Part shown: positions 45,061 to 54,206 of the stretch, one piece after another
How positions within the stretch are numbered: position 1 is the stretch's first letter
How the letters are laid out: the number at the start of each line of letters is the position of its first letter
DNA from: Alistipes sp.
GTDB lineage: Bacteria > Bacteroidota > Bacteroidia > Bacteroidales > Rikenellaceae
Length of the DNA: 64,000 nt
Assembly (NCBI GenBank): GCA_017621455.1
Contig: JAGATC010000003.1
Span: forward strand, 124,001 to 188,000
Direction of reading: 5' to 3'
The notes under the pieces: model-generated
Seen by the model: only the letters and a program-made list of their open reading frames with translations
Told to the model about the DNA's origin: nothing
The model's database searches: none
Made by a program: the position numbers and the translations under genes

Positions 45061-45090
45061 ATGAGGGCCACCCGGATGGGTAGCCCTCAT
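45061..45090. terminator. Convergent terminator
   Basis: ATGAGGGCCACCC (45061-45073) pairs with 45078-45090 with one mismatch and a GGAT loop, followed by TTTTATTTT; between the lipid kinase (+) and the regulator operon (-). Confidence 0.85.
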
Positions 45091-45111
45091 TTTATTTTCG
45101 ATGATGACAGG

Positions 45112-45699
45112 TTATATCTCAGACAGCGACACGATATTATTCAGCACAGCATAGATAGTCAATCGTCCCAGTGAACGTGTCTGCAACTTCTCGGAGATGT
45201 TGTTTCGGTGGAATATCACTGTTGTCAATGATATGTTTAGCATGTCGGCAATCTCCTTGTTTATGTAGCCCTTAACTAATAATGCCAACACCTCCTTCTC
45301 GCGCGATGAGAGAATTGACGAAGCGCTCTGTTGCGATGCCTCATCACAATGATGATGTCCTACGGGGTGTCCCACTTGGTGAATTTGAAGTATCTGGCGA
45401 ACAATTGCCGACTCCGACTGCGTAGCATCTATAATGCGAAATCCCGACTGCGCAAGCGACATCGACTCACCCTCGGTAACCACTATGGTACGTCGCTGCA
45501 GCGGCTGAAACCTCTCCATATTTGAGAACAGCACCTTTGCAGAGACGAAATAGTGTGCAACAACAGGAGAGGTAGCATCAAACTCAGCCATATCATGATA
45601 GCACACAATATCTACTCCCGGAGCGAGATCCGAGATAAGACCACGTAGTGCCATAGCACTAAGCGTATTCTCCGATATTATGACTATCTGCGGCATCAT
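45112..45699 (-). CDS. LuxR-type regulator with degenerate receiver and His-rich linker
   Basis: 195 aa. C-terminal LuxR/NarL helix-turn-helix (about 130-190; SSREKEVLALLVKGYINKEI, ADMLNISLTTV). The N-terminal 100 residues have the size of a receiver domain but no recognisable phospho-acceptor Asp context (the fold region FDATSPVVAHYFVSAKV lacks the usual DxxMP pattern). The linker holds HQVGHPVGHHHC (107-118), five His and a Cys. It may sense metal, haem or a ligand rather than phosphorylation. It starts 6 nt downstream of manA, third in an operon with manA and cysteate synthase, suggesting it controls them or is tuned with them. Confidence 0.82.
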   Translation of the reverse strand: MMPQIVIISENTLSAMALRGLISDLAPGVDIVCYHDMAEFDATSPVVAHYFVSAKVLFSNMERFQPLQRRTIVVTEGESMSLAQSGFRIIDATQSESAIVRQILQIHQVGHPVGHHHCDEASQQSASSILSSREKEVLALLVKGYINKEIADMLNISLTTVIFHRNNISEKLQTRSLGRLTIYAVLNNIVSLSEI

Positions 45700-45705
45700 A
45701 CCCTA

Positions 45706-46692
45706 CTACCTATTAATATATACCTCCATTACGGTTCCAGCACCCTCGATATGCACCTCGTTCATCTCAGCAGGCACAAGCACAACCTCACCCTCTGCGA
45801 ACGACTCCTTCACGCCATCGGCAACGAGCTCCATCGAGCCCTTAATGGCGATGTAGATAATAAACGAGTCGAGCATCGAGCGATTAAGCTCCTTGCCATC
45901 TGCCACATCGTGCATAACCATTGTAAAGTATGGCGACTCGATAACCTTCGCCTCACCACCCTTCTGTAGGTCATATTTTCTATGCAACAACTCCGCATCT
46001 GCCTCAAAGTCGATGGCGTCAACAGCTAAAGCAGTGTGTAGCTCACGTCCCTTGCCCGAGGCATCTACTCTATCCCAGTCGTAGATGCGATATGTCACAT
46101 CCGATGTCTGTTGCACCTCTACCACCTCGATACCGGCACCAAGTGCATGCACCGTACCTGCAGGGATAAAGAACACATCGCCGGGATGTACCTCCACCTT
46201 ATTGAGAAGTGGCTCAAGGCGCGACTCCGATACAGCCGCGATATACTCCTCGCGTGTGATATTCAAGTCCTTAAAACCAAGATATATGGCTGCACCAGGC
46301 TTGCAATCAACCACATACCACGCCTCGGTCTTACCATAGCTATTGTGTCGCTCCTCTGCCAAAGCATCGTCGGGGTGAACCTGTACCGAGAGCTTATCGT
46401 TGCAGTCGAGATACTTGACCAGGAGCGGAAACTCCAAGCCGTAGCGCTCGAAATTCTCCTCGCCAACAAGCTCGCCCATATATACCTCGATAATCTCATT
46501 GAGGTTGTTGCCCTTGAGCATGCCATTCGCCACGACCGAGACATCGCCCTTTACCGATGATAGGTCCCAGCTTTCGCCATATAGTTTATCTTTAGCAAGG
46601 CGTGATGCAGCACTACCCTTCTTCTTAAGGATTGCCTGACCGCCCCAGATGCGCTCCTTAATGCGGGGCTTAAATTTTATTGGATACAACAT
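45706..46692 (-). CDS. manA: Mannose-6-phosphate isomerase (class I-like)
   Basis: Interconverts fructose 6-phosphate and mannose 6-phosphate, feeding mannose-containing glycans. A 328-aa cupin-type zinc enzyme with VQVHPDDALAEE (metal His), GKTEAWYVVDC, PAGTVHALG (metal His). N terminus YPIKFKPRIKERIWGG is the short-form class I signature of Bacteroidota and Bacillota. Located 15 nt after cysteate synthase. Confidence 0.93.
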   Translation of the reverse strand: MLYPIKFKPRIKERIWGGQAILKKKGSAASRLAKDKLYGESWDLSSVKGDVSVVANGMLKGNNLNEIIEVYMGELVGEENFERYGLEFPLLVKYLDCNDKLSVQVHPDDALAEERHNSYGKTEAWYVVDCKPGAAIYLGFKDLNITREEYIAAVSESRLEPLLNKVEVHPGDVFFIPAGTVHALGAGIEVVEVQQTSDVTYRIYDWDRVDASGKGRELHTALAVDAIDFEADAELLHRKYDLQKGGEAKVIESPYFTMVMHDVADGKELNRSMLDSFIIYIAIKGSMELVADGVKESFAEGEVVLVPAEMNEVHIEGAGTVMEVYINR

Positions 46693-46707
46693 TTAGTCCG
46701 CTGTTTT

Positions 46708-47997
46708 TTAGAATAGTGATTCAACGTATGTTACAACCTCATCAACATCGGGCGTAAGCGAGAATACCTTATTAGGCTTGAGATACCATAGCTCACGACC
46801 TCTCTTTGCCGCCTCCTCGCCAGCACCAGTGATGTTAAGCATGATGCAGGCATCCTTGGCAATCTCACCAGCCTCCACCTTCTTGATAAGTGTTGCAAGA
46901 GCCACGCCAGGTGCAGGATGGATATCTACGCCCTCAAGCTCCTTGAAGAGCTTACATGCGCGCTTCGACTGTGCATTTGTAGCTACCATAATATCACCAT
47001 CAGTTGCCTTTAGTGCATCGTAGAGACCACCCGCCAAGCCATAAGGGGGCTTACGATTAGAGAGCACCTTAGCGTCGATAAGCTCAGCATCGCGACGTGC
47101 CTTCTTGGCGTCGTAGGGCAGCATCTCGCGTGAGTCGTGGCGCCATGCATCATACATGGGTACGAATGGAGCGTTCTGCGACACCATGAGTTTCATGACA
47201 TTGCTACCGAAGCGGCCATCCTCGATAAGACGCTGGTTTGCCTCCCATGCAGCAATGGCACCAGTGCCACTACCAACAGCCTGGAAGTAGTAGTCGGGGA
47301 TGCGACCAATTGTAGTGGCTGCCGAAAGTACGGTTGTAGACATACCATCGCGGCGTGCAATATTCTTAGCACCACCCTCAGCATAGAATTTCGACGACTT
47401 AAGCGCGATATTCGAGAGGTTGATAGCATCGAAGTAGTCGCCACCCTTGTCGCACGCGATAAGCTTAACGCAGTCATTGAGAGGCTCAGTAAACCACAAC
47501 GCATCGAGGTTATCTGATGGCACAGCGAGCAAAAGCTTGATGTTGTTATCAGAGCATACCTTAGCAAAAGCACGTGCGGTGTTACCCGCAGATGCTACTA
47601 CCAATATACGCTCCTCGTTCTCGTCGATACGAGCACATACGCTATATGCCTCAGTCTCCTTAAACGAGCATGTTGTCATGCGCACACCCTTCTCGGGGCA
47701 GTAGCCGTTGAGCGTAATCCAAAGGTTCTCCAAACCGAGATGTTTAGCCAATGTCTCGCTCTTGTAGGTTACAGGCGCCGACGAGCCCTTGAGCATTCGC
47801 TTAACAGGCAACCAGTCGCAGAACTTGTAGAAGCCATAGCTTTCTGGCTTTACCTCAAGCTGTTTCTTCTCGTAGTTAGCACGCACCAAAGATGGAGTTT
47901 TGCACTCTGCATCATCCAAAATCCAACCAGCATCATCGAACTCGCGGCCAGTTGCCACACATGTCATTGTGTACTTCGTAGGCTTGAAATTTTCCAT
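46708..47997 (-). CDS. Cysteate synthase (ThrC-like PLP enzyme)
   Basis: 429 aa. It is a fold-II PLP enzyme close to threonine synthase. The N-terminal KYTMTCVATGREFDDAGWIL and the PLP Lys113 context RMTTCSFKETEAYSV differ from standard ThrC (where the Lys sits in GPSLAFKD) and fit the cysteate synthase group, which makes L-cysteate from O-phosphoserine and sulfite. Further motifs: VASAGNTARAF (about 143-153) and the glycine-rich VGSGTGAIAAWE. Cysteate is the precursor of sulfonolipids in Alistipes and relatives. Threonine synthase remains possible. First gene of the operon with manA and the LuxR-type regulator. Confidence 0.8.
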   Translation of the reverse strand: MENFKPTKYTMTCVATGREFDDAGWILDDAECKTPSLVRANYEKKQLEVKPESYGFYKFCDWLPVKRMLKGSSAPVTYKSETLAKHLGLENLWITLNGYCPEKGVRMTTCSFKETEAYSVCARIDENEERILVVASAGNTARAFAKVCSDNNIKLLLAVPSDNLDALWFTEPLNDCVKLIACDKGGDYFDAINLSNIALKSSKFYAEGGAKNIARRDGMSTTVLSAATTIGRIPDYYFQAVGSGTGAIAAWEANQRLIEDGRFGSNVMKLMVSQNAPFVPMYDAWRHDSREMLPYDAKKARRDAELIDAKVLSNRKPPYGLAGGLYDALKATDGDIMVATNAQSKRACKLFKELEGVDIHPAPGVALATLIKKVEAGEIAKDACIMLNITGAGEEAAKRGRELWYLKPNKVFSLTPDVDEVVTYVESLF

Positions 47998-48038
47998 ATA
48001 TTTAGTTTAGATTAATTCGCTGCAATGAATAAATCGTG

Positions 48039-48046
48039 CAAATTTA
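48039..48046 (-). promoter_or_regulatory. Promoter of the cysteate synthase operon
   Basis: TAAATTTG on the minus strand, 41 nt upstream of the start codon. Confidence 0.6.
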
Positions 48047-48133
48047 CGCCATTTTTTCGAGAATAACAATATGTAGTTATACCTATTAATAGCAGAAAAC
48101 TTACGATTTAGGCCTCATTATAAAAAAAATCAT

Positions 48134-48141
48134 TACCTTTG
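48134..48141 (+). promoter_or_regulatory. Promoter of the DUF4836-like gene
   Basis: TACCTTTG, 57 nt before the ATG. Confidence 0.6.
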
Positions 48142-48198
48142 TGTGGATATTTTCGACTTAGTAAAATTAATAAAAGCATATAAAAATAAATTGGAACA

Positions 48199-49959
48199 AT
48201 GAAAAAGAATCTTATCATTATCTTGGCTGTGGTAGTAGTGCTACTTGTTGGTGGCGGTGTGTTTGCAGCCATCTACTTTATGGGTGACAAGGAGGCTGAG
48301 GCTCCTAAGGCTACTACCCAGTCTGCTCTACCAATTGATGAGCCTGCAGCATTCTACATCAACCTCGACCAGATTATTCAGAAGAGCGCCATTCACGACA
48401 CTTTGAATGATGTTAACCGTAGTATCATTGCCAACGTTGTGACCCAGGAGCTCGGAGACCGTCAGTGGGCAGAGTATACCAAGGAGATCTTGGGCGACCT
48501 TAGCCACTCGGGTATCGACACCAAGACACCTATCTACGGCTACTTCAACTACAACGGCTACGACTTCGAGGATATGACAATGGGCTTCACGCTTATCGCC
48601 GAGGTTATCGATGCAGATGATGTCGACAAGTTCTTTGATTACATCTCAGCATTGACCGGCGAGGAGATCTATGTTGAGCGCGATGGCGACATGCGTAGCA
48701 TCGAAATCGACCACACAACACGCCTTAGCTACAACGATGAGCGCATGGTATTCGTTGTAGCAAACGACGAATATGCACTTAACACCTACATCAACAAGGC
48801 GTTTGTCACCCCACGTGCCGACCTCTCGGCATACGAGAAGTACGACATCGCATGCAGCGCGATGTTGCAGCCCATGTACGAGCTATCGGTTAAGGGTCTT
48901 GAGATGCAGATCGACGACCTTCTCTTCCAGATTGAGGAGTATGAAGCTCAGCGTGAGGAGTATGTTATTATGGGCGATGACGACTATGACTATGGCTGGG
49001 GCATCGACTGGATTGAGGAGGAGATTGCTTGGTGCGAGCAGCAGATTGAGTCTACTGAGACCTCTATCGCAACACTCGAGCAGGTTGCCGACAACATGAA
49101 CGATAATGCAAACATCATTCTCGGCCTCGCATTCGAAAACGGAGAGATAGTACTCGAGGGTGTATTCAACGGCTACAATACTGACTATGGCGTAGTTAAG
49201 AAGACGTCCAACAATAATCTCGCATACGTAGATAACGGAGCCATGGCTGTGCTTAATATAGGCATTGATGGTGAGAGACTATCGGAGCTTCTTCAGAATA
49301 CGCTCACTCCCGAGTATGCTGATATGTTTGGCGTTGACAGAAACGATTTCAACATCATCACAGGCATCCTCTTCGATGCAGTTGAGTCAATCGATGGCGA
49401 CGTAATGGTTGCACTCAACGACCTCTACGGTGGCTACAATGGCATTAGAAGTGCTGAGGCAACGATTGCCGCAGACGTTAACGACGACTACATTATATCG
49501 GCAATTAGTCAGTTTGGCAGTGACATGCTCACACCTGCCGGTCGTGATACCTACAGTCTCTACTACGACGGTAACACCATTAAGCTCGGACAGAAAGAGG
49601 ACACATTCTTTGCAACCATTAACATGGATTTCGAGAAGTGTGCAGCATCGGCAGCAACCGCAGCGTGGGCTCAGGATGTTAAGAATTGCTATAGCTACCT
49701 CGTAGTAAACATCGATAGCCTCATGCATAACAACGCCATCGCTTCGATGTATCGTCAGGAGCTCCAATATATGGATTCTCAGAGCGCAACGATTATCGAC
49801 AATATGATTGACGCAGTAAGCTATGCTTACATTGGTGCCGACAATCCAACATCTGCTAAGATGGTTGTTGTTTTCGATGACCGACAGACTAATTCGCTTG
49901 AGCAGATCGTTAATACTGTGACTCCTCTCTTTGTTGCAGGTGTCGCAAATAACTATTAA
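48199..49959 (+). CDS. Membrane-anchored DUF4836-like protein
   Basis: 586 aa. One N-terminal membrane helix (about 4-28) and a large extracytoplasmic part. Repeated alpha/beta segments (PAAFYINLDQIIQKS; DVMVALNDLYGG; YLVVNIDSLMHN) flank an acidic coiled-coil insert (about 237-300; QIDDLLFQIEEYEAQREEYV, EEEIAWCEQQIESTETSI). The layout resembles DUF4836 of Bacteroidota, but I am not certain of the family. Function unknown. An ABC transporter ATPase and permease follow 22 nt downstream, so it may be a periplasmic partner of that system. Confidence 0.7.
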   Translation: MKKNLIIILAVVVVLLVGGGVFAAIYFMGDKEAEAPKATTQSALPIDEPAAFYINLDQIIQKSAIHDTLNDVNRSIIANVVTQELGDRQWAEYTKEILGDLSHSGIDTKTPIYGYFNYNGYDFEDMTMGFTLIAEVIDADDVDKFFDYISALTGEEIYVERDGDMRSIEIDHTTRLSYNDERMVFVVANDEYALNTYINKAFVTPRADLSAYEKYDIACSAMLQPMYELSVKGLEMQIDDLLFQIEEYEAQREEYVIMGDDDYDYGWGIDWIEEEIAWCEQQIESTETSIATLEQVADNMNDNANIILGLAFENGEIVLEGVFNGYNTDYGVVKKTSNNNLAYVDNGAMAVLNIGIDGERLSELLQNTLTPEYADMFGVDRNDFNIITGILFDAVESIDGDVMVALNDLYGGYNGIRSAEATIAADVNDDYIISAISQFGSDMLTPAGRDTYSLYYDGNTIKLGQKEDTFFATINMDFEKCAASAATAAWAQDVKNCYSYLVVNIDSLMHNNAIASMYRQELQYMDSQSATIIDNMIDAVSYAYIGADNPTSAKMVVVFDDRQTNSLEQIVNTVTPLFVAGVANNY

Positions 49960-49981
49960 TAACTACCAAACGTAGGATACA

Positions 49982-50626
49982 GTGAACGAAATTAAGCTAA
50001 AAGGTGTAGTTCCAGAGATTTTTGCATCGCGCAACGATCTTGTCTCGGACATTTGGAACACCGATGTAGTAATCGAGCGCGGCAAGACCTATCTTATCGA
50101 GGCAGCATCGGGCACGGGTAAGTCGTCGATGTGCAGCTACCTCTATGGTCAGCGCGGCGACTATCGAGGCACAATACTCTTCGACAATGAGGATGTGAGC
50201 ACATTCTCGATTAACCGTTGGTGTGACATTCGCCAGCAGAACATTAGCATCCTATTTCAGGATCTACGTCTCTTTGGCGAGCTTACAGCCCTGGAGAATG
50301 TCGAAATCAAGAACCGCATCACGCACCATCGTTCACTCGAACAAATCAAGGCATGGTTCGATGAGTTGGGCATCAGCGACAAGCTCGATGCCCGCATCGA
50401 CCGCATGTCGTATGGTCAGCAGCAGCGCGTAGCACTTATCCGTGCACTATGCCAACCCTACGACTTTATCCTCTTAGATGAGCCCATCTCGCACCTCGAC
50501 GACCGCAATAGCGACATTATGCGCGACATCATACTTCGCGAGGCCAAGGCTTCGGGCGCTGCAGTGATTGCCACATCCATCGGCAAGCACATGAATATTG
50601 AGTACGATAAAATCTTACGCCTATGA
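49982..50626 (+). CDS. ABC transporter ATP-binding protein (FtsE/LolD-like)
   Basis: 214 aa, GTG start. Walker A EAASGTGKSS (about 39-48), Q-loop SILFQDLRLF, signature MSYGQQQRVAL (about 141-151) and Walker B FILLDEPISHLDD. The H-loop reads ATSIGKHM, without the usual conserved His after Thr-Ser. It forms an ABC unit with the permease that overlaps by 4 nt. The type resembles FtsEX/LolCDE/MacB mechanotransmission systems rather than nutrient importers. Confidence 0.9.
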   Translation: MNEIKLKGVVPEIFASRNDLVSDIWNTDVVIERGKTYLIEAASGTGKSSMCSYLYGQRGDYRGTILFDNEDVSTFSINRWCDIRQQNISILFQDLRLFGELTALENVEIKNRITHHRSLEQIKAWFDELGISDKLDARIDRMSYGQQQRVALIRALCQPYDFILLDEPISHLDDRNSDIMRDIILREAKASGAAVIATSIGKHMNIEYDKILRL

Positions 50627-51810
50627 GACTTATATGGAAATTATTGCGTAAGCACATCAGCATATTCGAGTTAGCCGTATTCTTCGTAGCTAACCTTATA
50701 GGCATGGCCGTAATCTTGGCAGGCGTACAGATATACAACGACTTTAGCCCTATGCTCTCGGGCGAGAAGTCACTTATAGGCAACGACTACATGATTATCT
50801 CACGCCCCGTGGAGCGTGTTGGCGTCAATGCACCGAAGTTCACTGCTGAGGACATTGAGGAGCTTAGCGAAGAGGCATGGGTCGAGGACCTTGGCGTATT
50901 CTCGGCATCGCAGTTCAGAGTAGACGGTAGCATCGTATTCAACGGCAGGCGACTCTCTACCATGATGTTTTTCGAGGCTGTTCCCGACAACTTTGTGGAT
51001 GTCGACACGGAGGATTGGCACTTCAGCCCTGGCGATGACATCATTCCCATTGTGCTTCCTCGCAACTATCTAAACCTCTACAACTTCGGTTTCAGCCAGA
51101 CACAGGATCTACCCAAGATTACCGAGGATATGATTAAGCGCGTGGAGCTCGGTCTTAGAATCAAGGGAAATGGCTATAGCGACGACTACAAGGGCTACGT
51201 TGTAGGCTTCTCGGATCGTCTTAACACCATCCTTGTTCCAATGTCGTTTATGGAGTGGGCAAACGGCTACTACTCTAACGAGACAAACAACGAGGCTACA
51301 CGTCTTATCCTTGAAGTGCAGAACCCAAGTGCCCCAGAGGTTGTTAGCTTCATGGAGGAGCATGGCTACGTCGCTGAGGATAAGCCCTCGGAGAGTAGCA
51401 AGGCGCTGTTTATGCTTCAGGTGTGTGTTGCCGTGATTGTGGGCATAGGAGCCATTTTCAGCCTACTATCCATCATCATCCTGACGCTTAGCATCTATCT
51501 GCTGCTACAGAAGAACATCAACAAGCTTGAAAACCTCGTATTAGTGGGATACAAGCCAATGTATGTAGCTATGCCATACATTCTTATGACCGTTATACTA
51601 AACGTTAGCATTATGGTTATAAGCATTGTTGCTGCAGCTCTTGTTCAGAACGTATACATGGACTACTTGGGCAAACTATTCGGTGTAACACTTGAGTCGT
51701 CACCCATGGCATCAATCGTTGCGGGTGTGATACTCACTGTGGTTGTAACACTATTCAACTTCTACATCATCTATCGCAAGATAGCGCAAATATCGCGTAA
51801 ACGATGTTAA
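50623..51810 (+). CDS. FtsX/MacB-like ABC transporter permease
   Basis: 395 aa. One N-terminal membrane helix (about 17-37), a large extracytoplasmic domain (about 45-260), then three helices (about 266-292, 314-345, 358-385), the 1+3 layout of FtsX/MacB/LolC permeases. It overlaps the ATPase gene by 4 nt and the downstream GNAT by 7 nt. Probably couples ATP hydrolysis to periplasmic work (cell wall, lipoprotein or efflux); substrate unknown. Confidence 0.85.
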   Translation: MRLIWKLLRKHISIFELAVFFVANLIGMAVILAGVQIYNDFSPMLSGEKSLIGNDYMIISRPVERVGVNAPKFTAEDIEELSEEAWVEDLGVFSASQFRVDGSIVFNGRRLSTMMFFEAVPDNFVDVDTEDWHFSPGDDIIPIVLPRNYLNLYNFGFSQTQDLPKITEDMIKRVELGLRIKGNGYSDDYKGYVVGFSDRLNTILVPMSFMEWANGYYSNETNNEATRLILEVQNPSAPEVVSFMEEHGYVAEDKPSESSKALFMLQVCVAVIVGIGAIFSLLSIIILTLSIYLLLQKNINKLENLVLVGYKPMYVAMPYILMTVILNVSIMVISIVAAALVQNVYMDYLGKLFGVTLESSPMASIVAGVILTVVVTLFNFYIIYRKIAQISRKRC

Positions 51811-52325
51811 TACGTAGAGCGCGCATAGAGGATATTTCATCGATATTGAGCATTGTTCGCAGTGCTCAATTATCGTTATGTGAATTGGGTATCGACCAGT
51901 GGCAAGATGGCTACCCCTCGCACGAGGTAATCGAACAAGACATAGCCAATGGCGTAGGTTATGTGGCCTGTCTGGAGAGTGGTATGGTTGCAGGCTACGA
52001 GGCTGTTGTGCTTAGCGGTGAGGAGGCATACGCACAACTCCCCGCTGATGCATGGCACACCTCAGAGCAGTATGTCGTTGTTCACCGTCTATGCGTACTT
52101 AGAGAGTGCTGCCGTAGAGGCATTGCCATTGAGCTGATGCGCTTTGCAGCAGAGCATGCTATTGAACACGACATTCACGACTTCCGCATCGATACGCATC
52201 GTGGTAATGTTCGCATGCTTGCCATGATGCAAAGATTGGGATTTAAACACTGCGGACGTATTCTCTACGCGAGTGGCGAACGTGAGGCTTTCGACCTCAG
52301 AATTGATTTAAGTAAAATGGTATAA
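51804..52325 (+). CDS. GNAT-family N-acetyltransferase
   Basis: 173 aa. Acetyl-CoA motif A CVLRECCRRGIAIELMRFA (about 93-111; R/Q-x2-G/A pattern RRGIA) and the downstream DTHRGNVRMLAMMQRLGFKH (about 131-150). It acetylates an amine or protein N terminus; substrate unknown. It overlaps the permease by 7 nt, but is likely only cotranscribed rather than functionally linked. Confidence 0.88.
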   Translation: MLIRRARIEDISSILSIVRSAQLSLCELGIDQWQDGYPSHEVIEQDIANGVGYVACLESGMVAGYEAVVLSGEEAYAQLPADAWHTSEQYVVVHRLCVLRECCRRGIAIELMRFAAEHAIEHDIHDFRIDTHRGNVRMLAMMQRLGFKHCGRILYASGEREAFDLRIDLSKMV

Positions 52326-52336
52326 CGAGCTATAAT

Positions 52337-54205
52337 ATGGCAAGTTACTTACAGGTAGAAAATATCTCCAAGTCGTACGGAGATCGTACCCTATTTAGGG
52401 GTATAAGTTTCAATATAAACGAGGGTGACAAGATTGCCTTGGTGGCACCAAATGGCACTGGTAAGTCCTCTCTTTTAAAGATACTTGCCGGCATCGACAG
52501 CTCCGACCATGGTGGTGAGGTAAAGTTCATGCGCGACATACGCGTGGCGTTCCTCGACCAAAATACGTCATATAATCCCGACAATACCATATTCGAGGAG
52601 GTGTACTCACGTATGAGCAACCTATCTCCTGCACTGATAGAGTACGAACGAGCTATCGAGAGCGGCGACACTAAGCGTATTGAGAGCGCTATGGCTGTCA
52701 TGGACGCTACCGACGGGTGGTCAATTGAGCAGAACATTCGCCAGGTGCTAACATCGCTAAAACTCACCCGCATGAACCAACCTATGCGCGAGTTATCGGG
52801 AGGCGAGGCCAAGCGTGTGGTATTGGCTTGTATGATGTTACAGAATGCAGATTTTTTAATCATGGATGAGCCCACGAACCACCTCGATATTGACATTATC
52901 GAGTACCTCGAGGGCTATCTTCAGCGTTCGCGATGCACACTTCTCATGGTCACACACGACCGCTACTTCCTCGATCGCGTATGCAACACCATCATGGAGA
53001 TTGACCGCGGGAATCTATACACATACCACGGCAACTACACCTCATACCTCGAGAAGCGCGAGGAGCGATACACCAACATGCAGGCCGAGATAGACAAATC
53101 ACGCAACCTTATGCGCCGCGAATTGGAGTGGATTCGCTCAACACCACAGGCACGCACGGGTAAGGCTCGCTACCGCATCAATGCTTTCTACGACCTTAAG
53201 GAGCGCGCCTCGGTAAGCCTTGCCACATCTAATGTAGAGATAGACGTGGCCACATCACGCCTTGGCCGCAAGATTATCGACTGCACGGATGTCAATCTAC
53301 AGTTTGACGGCAGAAAGATGCTCGATAACTTCTCCTATAAGTTTACACGCGGCGAGCGCATAGGCATTGTCGGCAATAACGGCGTGGGTAAGACCACATT
53401 CCTAAACCTTATGGCCGATGTGATTAAACCCAACTCAGGCATCATAGAGCATGGCGAGACACTGCGCATTGGCTACTACTCACAGCGTGGTATAACGTTC
53501 AAGCCTGAGCAAACAGTCCTGGAGTGCGTACAGGAGATTGCCGACGTGGTTAAAGCCTCGGATGGACACGCCATTTCAGCAACAACATATCTGAATCGGT
53601 TTCTCTTTCCACACGATACATTCAATAAGCGCATAGATATTCTTAGCGGTGGCGAGCAGCGTCGCTTGTATCTACTCACGGTGCTGATGCGCAACCCCAA
53701 TATGCTTATTCTCGACGAGCCCACCAATGACCTTGACATCATGACACTCAACGTATTGGAGGAGTATCTTCAGGAGTTTAAGGGGTGCCTGCTCATTGTA
53801 TCGCACGACAGATATTTCCTCGACAAGAGCGTCGACCACATCTTCGTCTTTGAGGGTGAGGGTCGCATCAAGGACTTCGTGGGCAAGTATAGCGAGTATC
53901 GTGAGTTTATGAAGGAGCGCGAGGCCGAGGAGCGTTCGAAGCAACGTGAGGCAACACCATCGACCAAGCCTCAGCCACGTGCACACGACACATCGCGACG
54001 CAAGTTGTCGTTTAAGGAGCAGCGCGAACTTGAGCAGATAGAGAAGGACTTGGATATGCTTGGCAGCGAGCGAGCTACACTGGAAACGGAGCTGTCATCT
54101 GGCACACTACCCTACGACCGCATAACCACAATATCTAAACGCATCGAAGAGCTAATGGCGCTCATCGACGAGAAAGAGATGCGTTGGCTTGAGTTAAACG
54201 AGTAG
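52337..54205 (+). CDS. ABC-F ATPase (translation factor type)
   Basis: 622 aa with two ABC domains. Domain 1 has Walker A APNGTGKSSL (about 35-44) and signature ELSGGEAKR; domain 2 has GNNGVGKTTF (about 349-358) and ILSGGEQRR. The inter-domain linker (about 240-320) carries a basic helix RRELEWIRSTPQARTGKARY. A C-terminal coiled coil (about 540-622) resembles the Uup/YdiF tail. Acts at the ribosome rather than in transport; no evidence for antibiotic-resistance specificity. It ends one base from the convergent CPBP gene. Confidence 0.93.
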   Translation: MASYLQVENISKSYGDRTLFRGISFNINEGDKIALVAPNGTGKSSLLKILAGIDSSDHGGEVKFMRDIRVAFLDQNTSYNPDNTIFEEVYSRMSNLSPALIEYERAIESGDTKRIESAMAVMDATDGWSIEQNIRQVLTSLKLTRMNQPMRELSGGEAKRVVLACMMLQNADFLIMDEPTNHLDIDIIEYLEGYLQRSRCTLLMVTHDRYFLDRVCNTIMEIDRGNLYTYHGNYTSYLEKREERYTNMQAEIDKSRNLMRRELEWIRSTPQARTGKARYRINAFYDLKERASVSLATSNVEIDVATSRLGRKIIDCTDVNLQFDGRKMLDNFSYKFTRGERIGIVGNNGVGKTTFLNLMADVIKPNSGIIEHGETLRIGYYSQRGITFKPEQTVLECVQEIADVVKASDGHAISATTYLNRFLFPHDTFNKRIDILSGGEQRRLYLLTVLMRNPNMLILDEPTNDLDIMTLNVLEEYLQEFKGCLLIVSHDRYFLDKSVDHIFVFEGEGRIKDFVGKYSEYREFMKEREAEERSKQREATPSTKPQPRAHDTSRRKLSFKEQRELEQIEKDLDMLGSERATLETELSSGTLPYDRITTISKRIEELMALIDEKEMRWLELNE

Positions 54206-54206
54206 A

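Noticed and set aside
46708..47997. Plain threonine synthase label
   Set aside because: The N terminus and PLP-lysine context do not follow ThrC; cysteate synthase fits better, although ThrC cannot be fully excluded.
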